Source: a virus
DNA: 64,000 nucleotides
Reading direction: 5' to 3' (one strand)
IMG/VR virus record: IMGVR_UViG_3300036390_000001
Span: 1 to 64,000 of that record
Position 1 is the stretch's first letter. Every line of letters starts with the position of its first letter. The notes beneath the pieces are model-generated. The model worked only from the letters and a program-made list of their open reading frames with translations. It did no database searches and was not told the DNA's origin. A program made the translations under genes and the position numbers. This document shows, piece by piece, positions 16,401-23,168 of this stretch.

Positions 16401-18780
16401 AGCTAAAACTCGCATTCAAATTGCTCAAAATGTCGCAGATGCCAAGCGACAATCAGAGGAAGAAGCATTGCGCGCATTCCAAGAGGCAAACGCTAAAGTT
16501 GCTTCCACTATTCAAAGGCAACAAACCGAGCAGGTTACAGGCATAAAATCTCGCTTGATGCGCGGACAAATTACTCAAGAGGAAGCAGACAAACAATTAG
16601 CGGGCAATAGCTCAAATAGCGCATTGCAAGATATTGAAGAAGCAAAACGTCAGCTTGCTAACTTTGAAGCGAAGCGCAGCACATTCAACTCCAAAGAAGC
16701 AATTAAGCAAGAGTCTGAACTTCAAAGAAATCTTGCTGAAGCTAATTTAAAATATATTGAATCCGAATTATCAAGAATCGACCTGCGTAAAAAACAAATT
16801 ATTGATGATTTAGAGCGCGCTAATCGCAAAGCCGAAGCAACAATTAATTTATCTCAAACCAACCGCACAACGGCAATTAAATCTCAATTATTAGACGGCG
16901 ACATCTCTCCCGAACAAGCGGCGCGACTACAAAACAAAATTGACCAAGACGCAACAGATGAAAGTATTGCTAATATCAAGCGTCGCATAGAAGAAAACAA
17001 GCGCCTACGCAAAGAAGGCACGCGCGACGCTAAAACAGCAGACGACATCGAAATTCAACTCAATCAAGATTTAGCAAAAGCTAACCAACAAGCGATTGAC
17101 CAACAAATACAAGCACAGGAGCAATTGCGCGACGCCATAGACAAAACTTTACAGCGCCGCAAAGCACAACTTGATTTAGAAAAGCTTGGCGCCGATATTG
17201 ATTTTGAATCAACTATTTTAGGTCAAGCGCGCACCAAAACCAATCGACTTAGTAGTAACTCCCCCAGAGATATACGCGCAACTGAATTAAGCGACCGCGC
17301 GCTTGAATTAAATAATAAAGGCGCCGCATTATCAAGCGAGCGCACCAGTATTGAAAAGCAAGCTGCTTTAATTGATGAACAAATAGCTGGACTTGATAAA
17401 CTCAATTTATCAACCGAGCAATACAATGACCGCAGAACCGCGCTAGAAAATGAATACGGTCAACTTGCGCTGCGCTATCTTAAAAACCAACAAGAGCAAG
17501 AGCAAACCAAGCAAGAGAAAATCCTTAATAATAAAGAAGTAGAAATTAATGCTATTGAGCGCGCCAAAGCAGCCGAGCAAAACCGCCATCAATTATTAGT
17601 TTCTCAACTCGACGAACAAAAATCTAAACTTGATTTAATCAATCAAAGTTTAGAGCTAACAGGTAAACTCAATGAATCAAGGCTCAATTTAAGTAAAGCG
17701 CTTTCTGATGCGGCAGTGGCGCCACTCGAAACCAGAAAATCAAACGCTGATAGAGCATTGGAATTATCTAAGCGCCTTGATGACAAAGACTTAGACCCTC
17801 GCGTTAGTCGTGAGATTAAAAATCAGCTTGGCTCGCTTGGTTTTGGTACTAAAGAAATTGACATACTCAATCAGCGCGCGCAGATTGAAGACGAAATCGC
17901 CGCCAAGAAATTAGAGGCATTAAAAACCGAGCAAGCCTTCCAGCGCAAGTCTTTAGAATTAGATTTACAGCGCCAAGCAATTGCTGCTCAAATGGCGATT
18001 TATGATGCGGAAGGCGCCCAGTTAGCAGCAGAAAAATCAAGAATCGAAGCCGAATCAGCGCTGCGTATTGCTCAAGCTAAAGGCGATGACTTAGGTATTA
18101 AATCAGCAGAAATTGGAATTCAATTAGCTGAGAAAGAAGCCTCAATTGCTGAGAGGAAACTAGAGGCAGCACAAAGTAGCGCCAACGCTCAAGGCGAGCT
18201 TGCAAGAAACGCAGTTCTCGCTCAAGAAGTAACCCAGCGCACAGCAATCGACCAACAACTAGCAGCAGACGGCGCCCGTAAACAAGCCAACGCGCTAGAG
18301 AAAGTTGAAACTATAGCTAAAAATAGCGCTTCTAAGAATAGTCCCGGTGCATCGAGTGGTGGAGGCGCCGATAATTGGGAAAATCCCTACATTCAAAAGA
18401 AGGGCGAAGGGATATTTGACTACAACCTGCGCCTTAATAAAATGCGTACATTTGGGCAACTCGTTGAAACCAACAACCGCACAAGCGTAGTTGAAGACAA
18501 TATCTTAGCTAGTCCCAACCCACGCACCCTACCGCCAATTGACCGCACTGCCCAAGTCGCAAACGACGCACGTATACAACCTCTTGAAAGTCCGCTTACT
18601 CAAGCAATAAACGCGCTTGAATATACCTTCTCCGCAAAGATTGATAATTTATCTGCTGCCATTATGCAAGTCGTTAACATGCCGCGCAACCTCACAGTAC
18701 AAACGGCGCAACCAGTTGACGATGCGGCGAGTATTTGGAATGACTTGGCTAATCAGAAGGTTGGCGCCAGTAATTTGTAG
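10420..18780 (+). CDS. Tail tape measure protein with embedded HExxH motif
   Basis: A 2786-residue tape measure protein, the largest gene. A tape-measure N-terminal-type domain is seen around residues 1090-1320, including LSQEDLNLVMFGFSQSLSKQ and EEVRLQIGERLPGAISVFAK. Hydrophobic segments follow (about 1340-1650, including Gly/Ala-rich helices), then a very long Gln/Glu/Lys coiled-coil rod (about 1700-2650). Residues 570-574 are HEIRH, a zinc-metallopeptidase signature, before two poly-Pro segments (about 684-710 and 808-816). At roughly 1.5 angstrom per residue the tail would be about 0.4 micrometre long. The protein is ejected first and may form a DNA channel in the membrane. Confidence 0.92.
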   Translation: MEVGSVSIQLDLERAGFDRDISSVERTAIDPIKAPLKLEKGEFDRQVKGIGDLIKPIVAPLDADTKGLQRQLSGLKLDAMPVQLTPDLQAFNRQIQSYKAPEVTVKLKTDASEINKISDQITTEVKTKVEAKISVDGGTSGGFSPASMEGAIAKGMQGAMESQGRSSKADSMGQQFTDFMLSPLNAAYKGLKTVVSGALENVGKSFSDSFGKSLAQGLDKDFGSVLQKAGAKVGESFGFLGKEITSKTKYKDSLNNDTKGSFTELQQDLKPIVTDINQVASAFKKVGLDIGGFASHIQNASNSALSLISAFTKLETIVSKSSLQQTKSSATTATQGFLTGDIKNLTTIQARGQVDGARKQLESQLNELKSLPQTSETRGKVAELINQISELEQKIANDIKNSAIPESVRRSLGKLKGAGGKLSELKTEAEKMRLSMGSPTAQRDESQVKARPSTQNLSLYRAQSLPQGGLPVASFASGNSGNRDSLMGIEQEAKLAQANFKRIFKQVAKLSGMPSEQSKNANLGLEFKDLGEGVKGAYNARNNSVSLANGLQSKLAQGILSKDELNTLIHEIRHALQIDFGNTRVTGIATGNQRAGVKLQAKAPDSVKKDVDASVEEYRQAFKQEFGKEPPQKLLDTIRKLETDAYAFAEKAIFQISQNLAKTLKLNPDKPAQAVRPSRLPTPPPPPPELAINRRPRASTLPTPPPPPDFKLPFESSSNPARREPEELKKTLRSNLLRMNAIAERIQQEQQEEFGQSYGIKTIKGLLNNGQIPDAEYKALKRSQAQAAQEYKGAIQGGYKPFVRSTAIPIPPPPPAIPPRARESIRPELEIQNLQNTTNQATKAWWNGTTNQLRQIGKDINQSFNPKVSASSIKLDNIKAEIEKNQQYMAKAISDLQQKLIAEGMNVTRANVAKMLRSGQYYDPQFNTAQARTKELQFTRADIQKGNQPSIVDGSTGQKRLVAANDPIFKKLADTQRKLDDSARKAQAEILKETGQQYKLTTVKNFLRQGKFEGTSAGNEYSNLQRQKQQQIEELNRRRTAAVAPPSPRPANDAQRFENMFRRLEVMLYRSPMLRGVPASSRRSLVSEATGFVFSGAAMINPLATFGALLAPLTPAIAPLITTFGLLGNALKPLIDVVTETIKKLEPATKRLEFVSGSKEAAQKDIKFVTDTSDKLDTPQLASIEGFSKLSAAAKGTSLEGGGVKELFEGISTASKALQLSQEDLNLVMFGFSQSLSKQRLTAEEVRLQIGERLPGAISVFAKSLNMTVPEFNEALESGKLGIESLAKLGKGFQQYFQQGAEAASGGLLAALTRVDNAVLKLQKGLADAFGPALAMFNNGFASLINFISSNLENIIKVFNVAVIGIAAQFLVGMTVILQGSGIPQKIAAFLTPLVARAASTMTPFVLGIAADLLDDVFGAKASVMDNMMKGFYNMVLTVILAVDGAIKKVRELFNVADSGIKSLPKIPTQGEKPEGNRMLDTLGTTVVAGISGGLMGGAKGGAVGAVAGAIFGIVGGMDALRKIMPSVFVEFASLMLILMQSVVLLKMSLGVQIAAFVGNLKAMASAFLINAKNGGVFRSGLNTLSAGFDKAQLKMAAFSAAFILFFAKANFSNELGSSFDKLGDQMASAMQKAALSTQKVVDKQKELKSKTELKSQGFDLTFGLGESFGMENGFRTDDMIKRFRQSTLDDIDESESRGQISKERASQLRQEVKDSYRTFADNNFDSNLLKIDERKQELAAITDGSGLFSGQFKSTKAGESFERVKQIDSEIKNLQNQRLDLVEKPGATKDPAISKQVQELEKQIKDKEKERGEAVKPVQQLRDSILSSEKVFQDALAKINEDPNLPEASKQQMRDRLQPAIAEVDKLKEKLKELGLIDLSPLGKQFSEVQSAIEKSNIELENDKMLRQVELAKNQQVDYEDYAAGKITKEELDVNLKTSERKSLQKDADILRATLDTRKTQVRDLLAVPNPSKDQKEVIEKTQKEIRDKELELAKTRIQIAQNVADAKRQSEEEALRAFQEANAKVASTIQRQQTEQVTGIKSRLMRGQITQEEADKQLAGNSSNSALQDIEEAKRQLANFEAKRSTFNSKEAIKQESELQRNLAEANLKYIESELSRIDLRKKQIIDDLERANRKAEATINLSQTNRTTAIKSQLLDGDISPEQAARLQNKIDQDATDESIANIKRRIEENKRLRKEGTRDAKTADDIEIQLNQDLAKANQQAIDQQIQAQEQLRDAIDKTLQRRKAQLDLEKLGADIDFESTILGQARTKTNRLSSNSPRDIRATELSDRALELNNKGAALSSERTSIEKQAALIDEQIAGLDKLNLSTEQYNDRRTALENEYGQLALRYLKNQQEQEQTKQEKILNNKEVEINAIERAKAAEQNRHQLLVSQLDEQKSKLDLINQSLELTGKLNESRLNLSKALSDAAVAPLETRKSNADRALELSKRLDDKDLDPRVSREIKNQLGSLGFGTKEIDILNQRAQIEDEIAAKKLEALKTEQAFQRKSLELDLQRQAIAAQMAIYDAEGAQLAAEKSRIEAESALRIAQAKGDDLGIKSAEIGIQLAEKEASIAERKLEAAQSSANAQGELARNAVLAQEVTQRTAIDQQLAADGARKQANALEKVETIAKNSASKNSPGASSGGGADNWENPYIQKKGEGIFDYNLRLNKMRTFGQLVETNNRTSVVEDNILASPNPRTLPPIDRTAQVANDARIQPLESPLTQAINALEYTFSAKIDNLSAAIMQVVNMPRNLTVQTAQPVDDAASIWNDLANQKVGASNL

Positions 18781-18863
18781 GGTGGTGCGCTAAAGCCCTC
18801 TGAAATCGCTGGAACGTCTATGAGGCAAAGCATTGAGGGTGGTGCCCTGGAATGACAAAAAAT

Positions 18864-18928
18864 ACCTTCGGATGCGAAGGCGTGCTAACTAAAAAGGCGC
18901 CTGTTTTGAGTGGAGGCGCTTTGTTTAG
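18864..18928 (+). terminator. Dispersed palindrome followed by intrinsic terminator
   Basis: A palindrome copy (18864-18881) is followed by a stem AAGGCGCCT/AGGCGCTTT (18894-18902 with 18914-18922, one G-U pair) and TTTAGT. It would end the tape measure transcript and, in the other direction, the convergent repressor gene. Confidence 0.7.
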
Positions 18929-18937
18929 TCTTACAGA

Positions 18938-19150
18938 TTACTCATTAACTCGAACTTCCTTCTCGGCTTCTACTAACTCTTCAAAAGTGCATCTGTAAAC
19001 TTGCATAAGTTTTTTGATACCCATAGGCGTCATCCTGGGGGAGGTTTTGAACTGCTCCCAGTTTCTTATCGTAGAAATAGCCACGCCAAGCTCTACAGCT
19101 ATTTCTTCCGCTCTTTTTCCCGTCCTGAGTCTCAACTCTTTCATGTTCAT
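18938..19150 (-). CDS. XRE-family HTH regulator
   Basis: A 70-residue protein from ATG 19150 (a longer frame starts only at TTG 19174). It has a single helix-turn-helix of the XRE/Cro type: MKELRLRTGKRAEEIAVELG and VAISTIRNWEQFKTSPRMTP. It would bind operators as a dimer. It is divergent from the 19318 gene and the BRO antirepressor operon, the classic layout for a repressor controlling the opposite promoter. Repeated TTAGTAC and CTAGTT motifs in the 19185-19235 intergenic region are candidate operators. Confidence 0.75.
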   Translation of the reverse strand: MNMKELRLRTGKRAEEIAVELGVAISTIRNWEQFKTSPRMTPMGIKKLMQVYRCTFEELVEAEKEVRVNE

Positions 19151-19204
19151 CGCTGCTAAGTACTTTATTCTCAAATATTATCACAACTAGTTAGTACCGT
19201 CTAG

Positions 19205-19233
19205 TTGACTTGATACCATTTATTTAGTACTAT
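19205..19233 (+). promoter_or_regulatory. Sigma-70-type promoter with candidate operators
   Basis: TTGACT (19205-19210), a 17-nt spacer and TACTAT (19228-19233) read toward the 19318 gene. CTAGTT occurs twice and TTAGTAC twice between 19186 and 19233, overlapping the promoter, fitting control by the divergent XRE regulator. The leader (about 19245-19280) holds a GGCGCC hairpin that could attenuate. Confidence 0.55.
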
Positions 19234-19317
19234 AAATGCATAGAAAAGGCGCCCCAGTCTGGACAACGAAAGCGCCTCTTCTATATCCACCAATCTTCAT
19301 AAGAGGACATTTTAATT

Positions 19318-19584
19318 ATGACTCAAGCTGTCCTTGAGGCTCAATTTTTGGCGCAAGAAATTTTCCCGAGCTATGAAATCGACTCAGATATTGACCAAGA
19401 TTTCGGTACTCTTTACCGCGTTTGGAACAGCTACCACTTGTGCGGGACGTTTTATCAAGACGCTGATGGCTACTGGATTCCACAGCCAGTTAAATCAGAC
19501 TTTCGTCCGCGCGTGAGAACCGAGATGCAAGCGCAACTCATCATTATCACGGTGTACGAGAACCCTTGCTTGCAAACTGAGTAA
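19318..19584 (+). CDS. Hypothetical protein
   Basis: An 88-residue protein with a good ribosome site (AAGAGGA) 10 nt before the ATG. It reads SDIDQDFGTLYRVWNSYHLC and GTFYQDADGYWIPQP, which looks like a compact beta-containing fold. I do not recognise the family. It is the first gene of the operon divergent from the XRE regulator. Confidence 0.6.
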   Translation: MTQAVLEAQFLAQEIFPSYEIDSDIDQDFGTLYRVWNSYHLCGTFYQDADGYWIPQPVKSDFRPRVRTEMQAQLIIITVYENPCLQTE

Positions 19585-19652
19585 TTGATTTTCCCATCAC
19601 TTTAGCGAGGCGCATAACTAGCGCCTCTTTCTTTCAAATATAGGACAAAATA

Positions 19653-20456
19653 ATGAGCAGCTTAACGATTTTTAACTTTGAGTCGCACGAGGTTCGCTTT
19701 GTAGGGACGGCAGAAAATCCTTGGTGGGTTGCAGTTGATATTTGCGCTGTACTCGAAATAAAGAACAACAGGGACGCAATTGCTAGGCTCGACAATGATG
19801 AAAAAGATGATGTCGCTATTACCGACACCATCGGTAGGCAACAAACAGTGACTTGCATCAACGAGTCAGGACTATATTCTCTTGTTCTCACTAGCCGCAA
19901 ATCTCAGGCGAAGCGCTTCAAAAAGTGGATAACGTCAGAAGTTATTCCAGCTATACGAAAAACTGGCAAATATGAAGCGCCTCAATCTCAATCTCAACCT
20001 AAAGCGCTTGCGCCAAGCCTTGAGCAAATATCAGATTTGGTTGACTTAACTTTGGGCAAGGCAGGTATTGACCCCAAGTTACTAGCAGGTGTCAAACTCA
20101 ATGCCATAGCTAAAGAATATCCAGCGCTCGCGCAAGCCGCAGAAGAAGCCAAGTCGGTTTTAGTGGTGCCAATAGAAAATCAACTACTTCCTCCCAAGCG
20201 CATTGGTGAAATCATTGGCGAGCGCACTGGCGAGAAGAAGTGGTCAGCACAACAAGTTAATAAGAAGTTGATTGAAAAGGAGCTACAGATTGCCAATCCC
20301 GAAGGCGATAACCCTGATTACTTGCCAACAGAAGAAGGCAAGCAATACGGCGAGATAACGCTTGGCACAGCCAAAGGGCACGGCAAAACAGTGCAGCATT
20401 TACGCTGGTATGAGTCAGTGATTGATTGCCTATTGGAGGTTGACAACAATGCGTAA
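19653..20456 (+). CDS. BRO-N domain antirepressor
   Basis: A 267-residue protein with an N-terminal BRO domain (about 1-105): FNFESHEVRFVGTAENPWWV, AVDICAVLEIKNNRDAIARL, VTCINESGLYSLVLTSRKSQ and FKKWITSEVIPAIRKTG. BRO-N binds DNA and is common in phage antirepressors. The C-terminal half (about 150-260) has a second DNA-binding-like unit, PPKRIGEIIGERTGEKKWSA with QVNKKLIEKELQ. It probably interferes with a phage repressor, perhaps the neighbouring XRE protein. Confidence 0.85.
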   Translation: MSSLTIFNFESHEVRFVGTAENPWWVAVDICAVLEIKNNRDAIARLDNDEKDDVAITDTIGRQQTVTCINESGLYSLVLTSRKSQAKRFKKWITSEVIPAIRKTGKYEAPQSQSQPKALAPSLEQISDLVDLTLGKAGIDPKLLAGVKLNAIAKEYPALAQAAEEAKSVLVVPIENQLLPPKRIGEIIGERTGEKKWSAQQVNKKLIEKELQIANPEGDNPDYLPTEEGKQYGEITLGTAKGHGKTVQHLRWYESVIDCLLEVDNNA

Positions 20457-20868
20457 AATAATTGCTTTAGCGCTTGCTTCATGTTTAGCACTGGCGCCGC
20501 AAAGAACACAAGCGAACGGCGCCGCATTAGCGCCCGCTCTTTGCAGCACTGGCGTTGGCTGTATATTTGTCGGCGTAATCACGGTTGGTGGAATCGCTTA
20601 TTATGTTTGGCAAGCCAACGGCAAACAATACCGAGCAAAGCGCAATGGTACTTTAGTCTATCCCGTGGCGCCTGCCAAGAAACCGAAGCCTTTAAGAAGC
20701 GCAAAAGAGAACCGCCATGCCGCAGCTAGCCCTGAACATTGCAGAAAGATGGCGCGCAAATATGGATGGGAGCTAAAAGATATCGAGTACACAGGTAAAG
20801 GATTGTTACCCTACGAGTGTATTTTCAAAGGAAAACAAACCAGTTTCGAGGATGCGGCTAATGAATAA
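20449..20868 (+). CDS. Small exported or membrane-anchored protein
   Basis: A 139-residue protein starting at ATG 20449, overlapping the BRO gene by 8 nt with GGAGG upstream. Residues 1-22 form a signal peptide (MRKIIALALASCLALAP). A Gly/Val-rich hydrophobic segment follows (about 34-55, GCIFVGVITVGGIAYYVW), then a basic region and two cysteines (EHCRKM, YECIFKG). The hydrophobic part could be a single membrane segment. Function unknown; host-surface modification or superinfection control are possible but unsupported. Confidence 0.55.
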   Translation: MRKIIALALASCLALAPQRTQANGAALAPALCSTGVGCIFVGVITVGGIAYYVWQANGKQYRAKRNGTLVYPVAPAKKPKPLRSAKENRHAAASPEHCRKMARKYGWELKDIEYTGKGLLPYECIFKGKQTSFEDAANE

Positions 20869-21244
20869 TACAGACTATAACAACCAAGGAACGTTAATTA
20901 TTTACATGGCAAAAGACGAAGATGAATGGCTGACAATCGATGGTAATCTGTTAGCAAACGGAAGGTGTACTCAGATACTCAAAGAGTCTTACGATTATCG
21001 CCGCATAGAAAAAAGGGAGGTAGAGATTGGAGAAAGACTTTTAACTGGTATTCGCTGTAAAAATGGTACCAGAACAATCCCAACTGATTGGGTTGTAACA
21101 TCAACCGAAACTTATGCGCCATCCTCCGACATTCCCGGCTTTAGAGAAGTAACAATTGCTTACTGCGAGCGCATTCCACTATCGTTAGAAGAGTTTAGAA
21201 GCGCGATTTACGACAGCGAGGCAACAGAGCATTATGAAGCTTGA
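20861..21244 (+). CDS. Hypothetical protein
   Basis: A 127-residue soluble protein from ATG 20861, overlapping the preceding gene by 8 nt. It has KDEDEWLTIDGNLLANGRCT and ATEHYEA at the end. No recognised domain. Overlapping starts on both sides put it in the same translational unit as the BRO gene. Confidence 0.55.
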   Translation: MNNTDYNNQGTLIIYMAKDEDEWLTIDGNLLANGRCTQILKESYDYRRIEKREVEIGERLLTGIRCKNGTRTIPTDWVVTSTETYAPSSDIPGFREVTIAYCERIPLSLEEFRSAIYDSEATEHYEA

Positions 21245-21485
21245 AACCGCAAAAATCGGCTTTCACGGAACTATTGAGCAAGCCATCGACAGGATTAACG
21301 CAGAAAAGCAGTCCGGTAGATGGGAACTAGCTGGTTACGATATTTTTGAAAAAGCCAAGACTGTGGGAAGTGACAACACCTTCAAAGCCAAAGCGTTTGT
21401 CATGTGTTATTACAAGTCACATGACGGCGCCGCGCTTAATCTCACCTACGAGATTTGCGATTGGGATTTCGATGACGAAAAATAA
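21234..21485 (+). CDS. Hypothetical protein
   Basis: An 83-residue protein overlapping the previous stop by 11 nt. The pattern GFHGTIEQAIDRINAEKQSG, then WELAGYDIFEKA and AFVMCYYKSHDG resembles small alpha/beta proteins with an N-terminal helix and three strands. No specific family recognised. It ends the operon before a structured noncoding region. Confidence 0.5.
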   Translation: MKLETAKIGFHGTIEQAIDRINAEKQSGRWELAGYDIFEKAKTVGSDNTFKAKAFVMCYYKSHDGAALNLTYEICDWDFDDEK

Positions 21486-21561
21486 GGCGCGACCAGCGAG
21501 GAGTAAACAATCTCGTCATTCGCGCCAGACGTATTGCGAGCGCGACTTTTTGAGACTTATA

Positions 21562-21814
21562 TTGATTGCATAAGGCGAAAGAGGACAAGGTTTTAACCTT
21601 GCTTTGAACTGAAAAAGCTGTCCCAATCAAGCAAGTTTAAGTACGTTGACCTTGTTGGAACAAGGCAGCAAGTAAGCGGAGTGCTGAATTAACAGCTAAT
21701 CCCAAGCCCCCTGGTAAGGGTAGCATCCCGCGAACCTGGGCGCGATAGAGAAATTGTACAGAGCCGTTTGCACCACATTGTGGGAGGTGCCGAAGTCCTT
21801 TTCTTCCAGGTTTT
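21562..21814 (+). ncRNA. Candidate structured RNA, unassigned
   Basis: A 355-nt gap between genes folds well. TTGATTG (21562) pairs with CAATCAA (21624) and GGACA with TGTCC, enclosing two hairpins. These are followed by CCTTGTT/AACAAGG, GCTG/CAGC and GCACC/GGTGC, and a closing pair ACCTGG (21736 region) with CCAGGT (21808 region). The Shine-Dalgarno and ATG of the next gene lie just downstream, so it could be a long structured leader as well as a separate RNA. I considered HEARO/omega-RNA and a group II intron remnant, but could not match either. Confidence 0.45.
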
Positions 21815-21840
21815 AATAAACAACTTAAGAGGATTTAATT

Positions 21841-22038
21841 ATGTTAGGCTCTGTTGCTTTTGGCGATAATTTGAACGAGTGGACTAAAGAAGAGCAAATT
21901 AAGTGGTATGACGAGTTGATGGAAGTGTTAGCTAAAAATGAAAACCCTGCGCCACCTTTGACAGATGAGGAATTTTTCGCAAGGCAAGATGCAATAATTG
22001 ATGAGTTAAACGCAGAATGCGGCTTTGACGAAACTTAA
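21841..22038 (+). CDS. Hypothetical small acidic protein
   Basis: A 65-residue acidic helical protein with a ribosome site (AGAGGA) 9 nt upstream. It contains WTKEEQIKWYDELMEVLAKN and PPLTDEEFFARQDAIIDEL. No recognised family. It stands alone between the structured RNA region and a strong terminator. Confidence 0.5.
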   Translation: MLGSVAFGDNLNEWTKEEQIKWYDELMEVLAKNENPAPPLTDEEFFARQDAIIDELNAECGFDET

Positions 22039-22095
22039 TAGCTAGAATAGGATTGCGACGAACTGGAAATTTGCTTCATCCCTCGTGGGATAAGC

Positions 22096-22138
22096 CGAGG
22101 CGCCTGCTGACAACAAAATTAGCAGGCGCCTCGTTTTG
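22096..22138 (+). terminator. Strong intrinsic terminator with GGCGCC stem
   Basis: Thirteen-base-pair perfect stem (CGAGGCGCCTGCT/AGCAGGCGCCTCG) with a 12-nt loop, followed by TTTTGG. It ends the antirepressor/accessory operon. A dispersed palindrome follows at 22147-22164. Confidence 0.9.
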
Positions 22139-22188
22139 GCTTGGACACCTTCGCATCCGAAGGTGGAGGCGCCAGGAATTATGAACAC

Positions 22189-22665
22189 ATGCCAAAAACA
22201 CTCACATTATCTCTTGATGCCTACAATGTACCCATCTCCGTATTCAGCGATGGCAATGGATACGAGCGCACGCTTGCGGATACAGGCGCCACCGAATACT
22301 CAATTTGGGGCACACCTTTAGACTCGGGACCATATTTTGAGCCAAAACACATTTGGACTATTTCGTGTTATTTGACAAAGCAGGAGTGGCTGACGTTGAA
22401 AGCTATTTTCGCGCTTAGTGATAAGAGGCGCCGCGCACAGCAAAATTACCGCATTACACTACACGACTATATTCAAGAATTTTTAGAGGACGGTGTACCA
22501 ACGCGCGGTATTGCGCCTGGTGGAAGCGCTTATACTGTTGGGAGTAGCAGCTATTATCCGGCGTCGTTTTATGCGCGGATGTTTGAGCCAAAATATAATT
22601 TACAAGCGGGACTGCGCCCTTACTTTACAAGTTTTGTATTGAGAGAATTAGATAAATTTGTATAA
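22189..22665 (+). CDS. Phage tail protein candidate
   Basis: A 158-residue protein; ATG 22189 is preferred because the longer frame starts inside the terminator/palindrome. The sequence has a beta-rich pattern (VPISVFSDGNGYERTLADTG, HIWTISCYLTKQEWLTLKAI) with a central segment about an oriented binding loop (YRITLHDYIQEFLEDG). This is reminiscent of distal tail or tail-associated proteins of cyanobacterial siphophages. It lies convergent to the tail-tip block, which supports a tail role. Confidence 0.45.
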   Translation: MPKTLTLSLDAYNVPISVFSDGNGYERTLADTGATEYSIWGTPLDSGPYFEPKHIWTISCYLTKQEWLTLKAIFALSDKRRRAQQNYRITLHDYIQEFLEDGVPTRGIAPGGSAYTVGSSSYYPASFYARMFEPKYNLQAGLRPYFTSFVLRELDKFV

Positions 22666-22680
22666 TACAAGTAGTATATT
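22661..22680 (+). promoter_or_regulatory. -10-like boxes for the first paralogous RNA
   Basis: TATAAT (22661-22666) and TATATT (22675-22680) precede the RNA at 22686. The second box is 5 nt from the first paired base, about where transcription would start. No good -35 is seen. Confidence 0.4.
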
Positions 22681-22685
22681 TAAAC

Positions 22686-22844
22686 GCGCACATGATGGAA
22701 GCTGCCTAGCCCTTAGATGGGTAATCACCTAACATTGTGGCTTCATGCCAGATGTTAGCTCTGTATAGGCAGATAGTAGACAAAGGGTGGAACCGGGAGT
22801 CGTCCGACTAGAACTCCGTCCTCGTGCAAGTCGAGGTGTGCGCT
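22686..22844 (+). ncRNA. Unassigned structured RNA with tRNA-like end, copy 1
   Basis: The ends pair as a perfect 7-bp acceptor-like stem (GCGCACA 22686-22692 with TGTGCGC 22837-22843). Stacked on it without a gap is a T-arm-like hairpin, CCTCG-TGCAAGT-CGAGG, with a 5-bp stem, 7-nt loop and conserved T54, C56, A57, A58. Inside is an H-type pseudoknot: GAAGC (22698) with GCTTC (22740), and CTGCCTA (22702) with TAGGCAG (22766). A GGAGT/ACTCC hairpin has a 12-nt loop. The copy at 62088 keeps every helix with compensating changes. No anticodon arm is present. Confidence 0.7.
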
Positions 22845-23168
22845 TTATCTAACCATCCAATCGACACTAGCACTACTGGCGCCCAGCGGCATTGTACCGC
22901 TAACCCTATCACCAAGCTTGACCAGCCCGTTCGACACAGTACGCGCGCGCACCACACTACCGCTACTTAATTGAATAAGCGCTTCTCCAGTTTTGCTATC
23001 AAATCCCGCATAAGTCCCTGTAAACTCGCGCGATAAATCTGATTTTTCCTGCGCTTCTACAATCCGTTGGGTGTAAATTGCTCGACTAGTAAGCGCGCGT
23101 TTCTCTGCGAGGCAAGAGGCGCCGCGCGGACAATTATTGTCATTACATCGACCAAGTGGACAAATCAC
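22845..23168 (-). CDS. Tail-tip region Cys-rich protein
   Basis: A 107-residue protein that starts at GTG 23168 overlapping the previous stop (GTGA). The N-terminus has a CPLGRCNDNNCPRGASC cluster that could bind a metal. Residues 50-107 look like a small beta-barrel (EFTGTYAGFDSKTGEALIQL, VRARTVSNGLVKLGDRVSG). It is the last gene of the minus-strand tail-tip operon, and its end is adjacent to the 3' end of the convergent structured RNA. Function unknown. Confidence 0.6.
   Translation of the reverse strand: MICPLGRCNDNNCPRGASCLAEKRALTSRAIYTQRIVEAQEKSDLSREFTGTYAGFDSKTGEALIQLSSGSVVRARTVSNGLVKLGDRVSGTMPLGASSASVDWMVR

Noticed and set aside
22686-22844. Assignment of the paralogous RNAs as tmRNA or as HEARO/omega-RNA
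   Set aside because: No tag-encoding frame, no standard tmRNA 5' sequence and too short for tmRNA; no IscB/TnpB gene nearby and no clear match to the OgeuIscB omega-RNA sequence as I remember it. Left unassigned.
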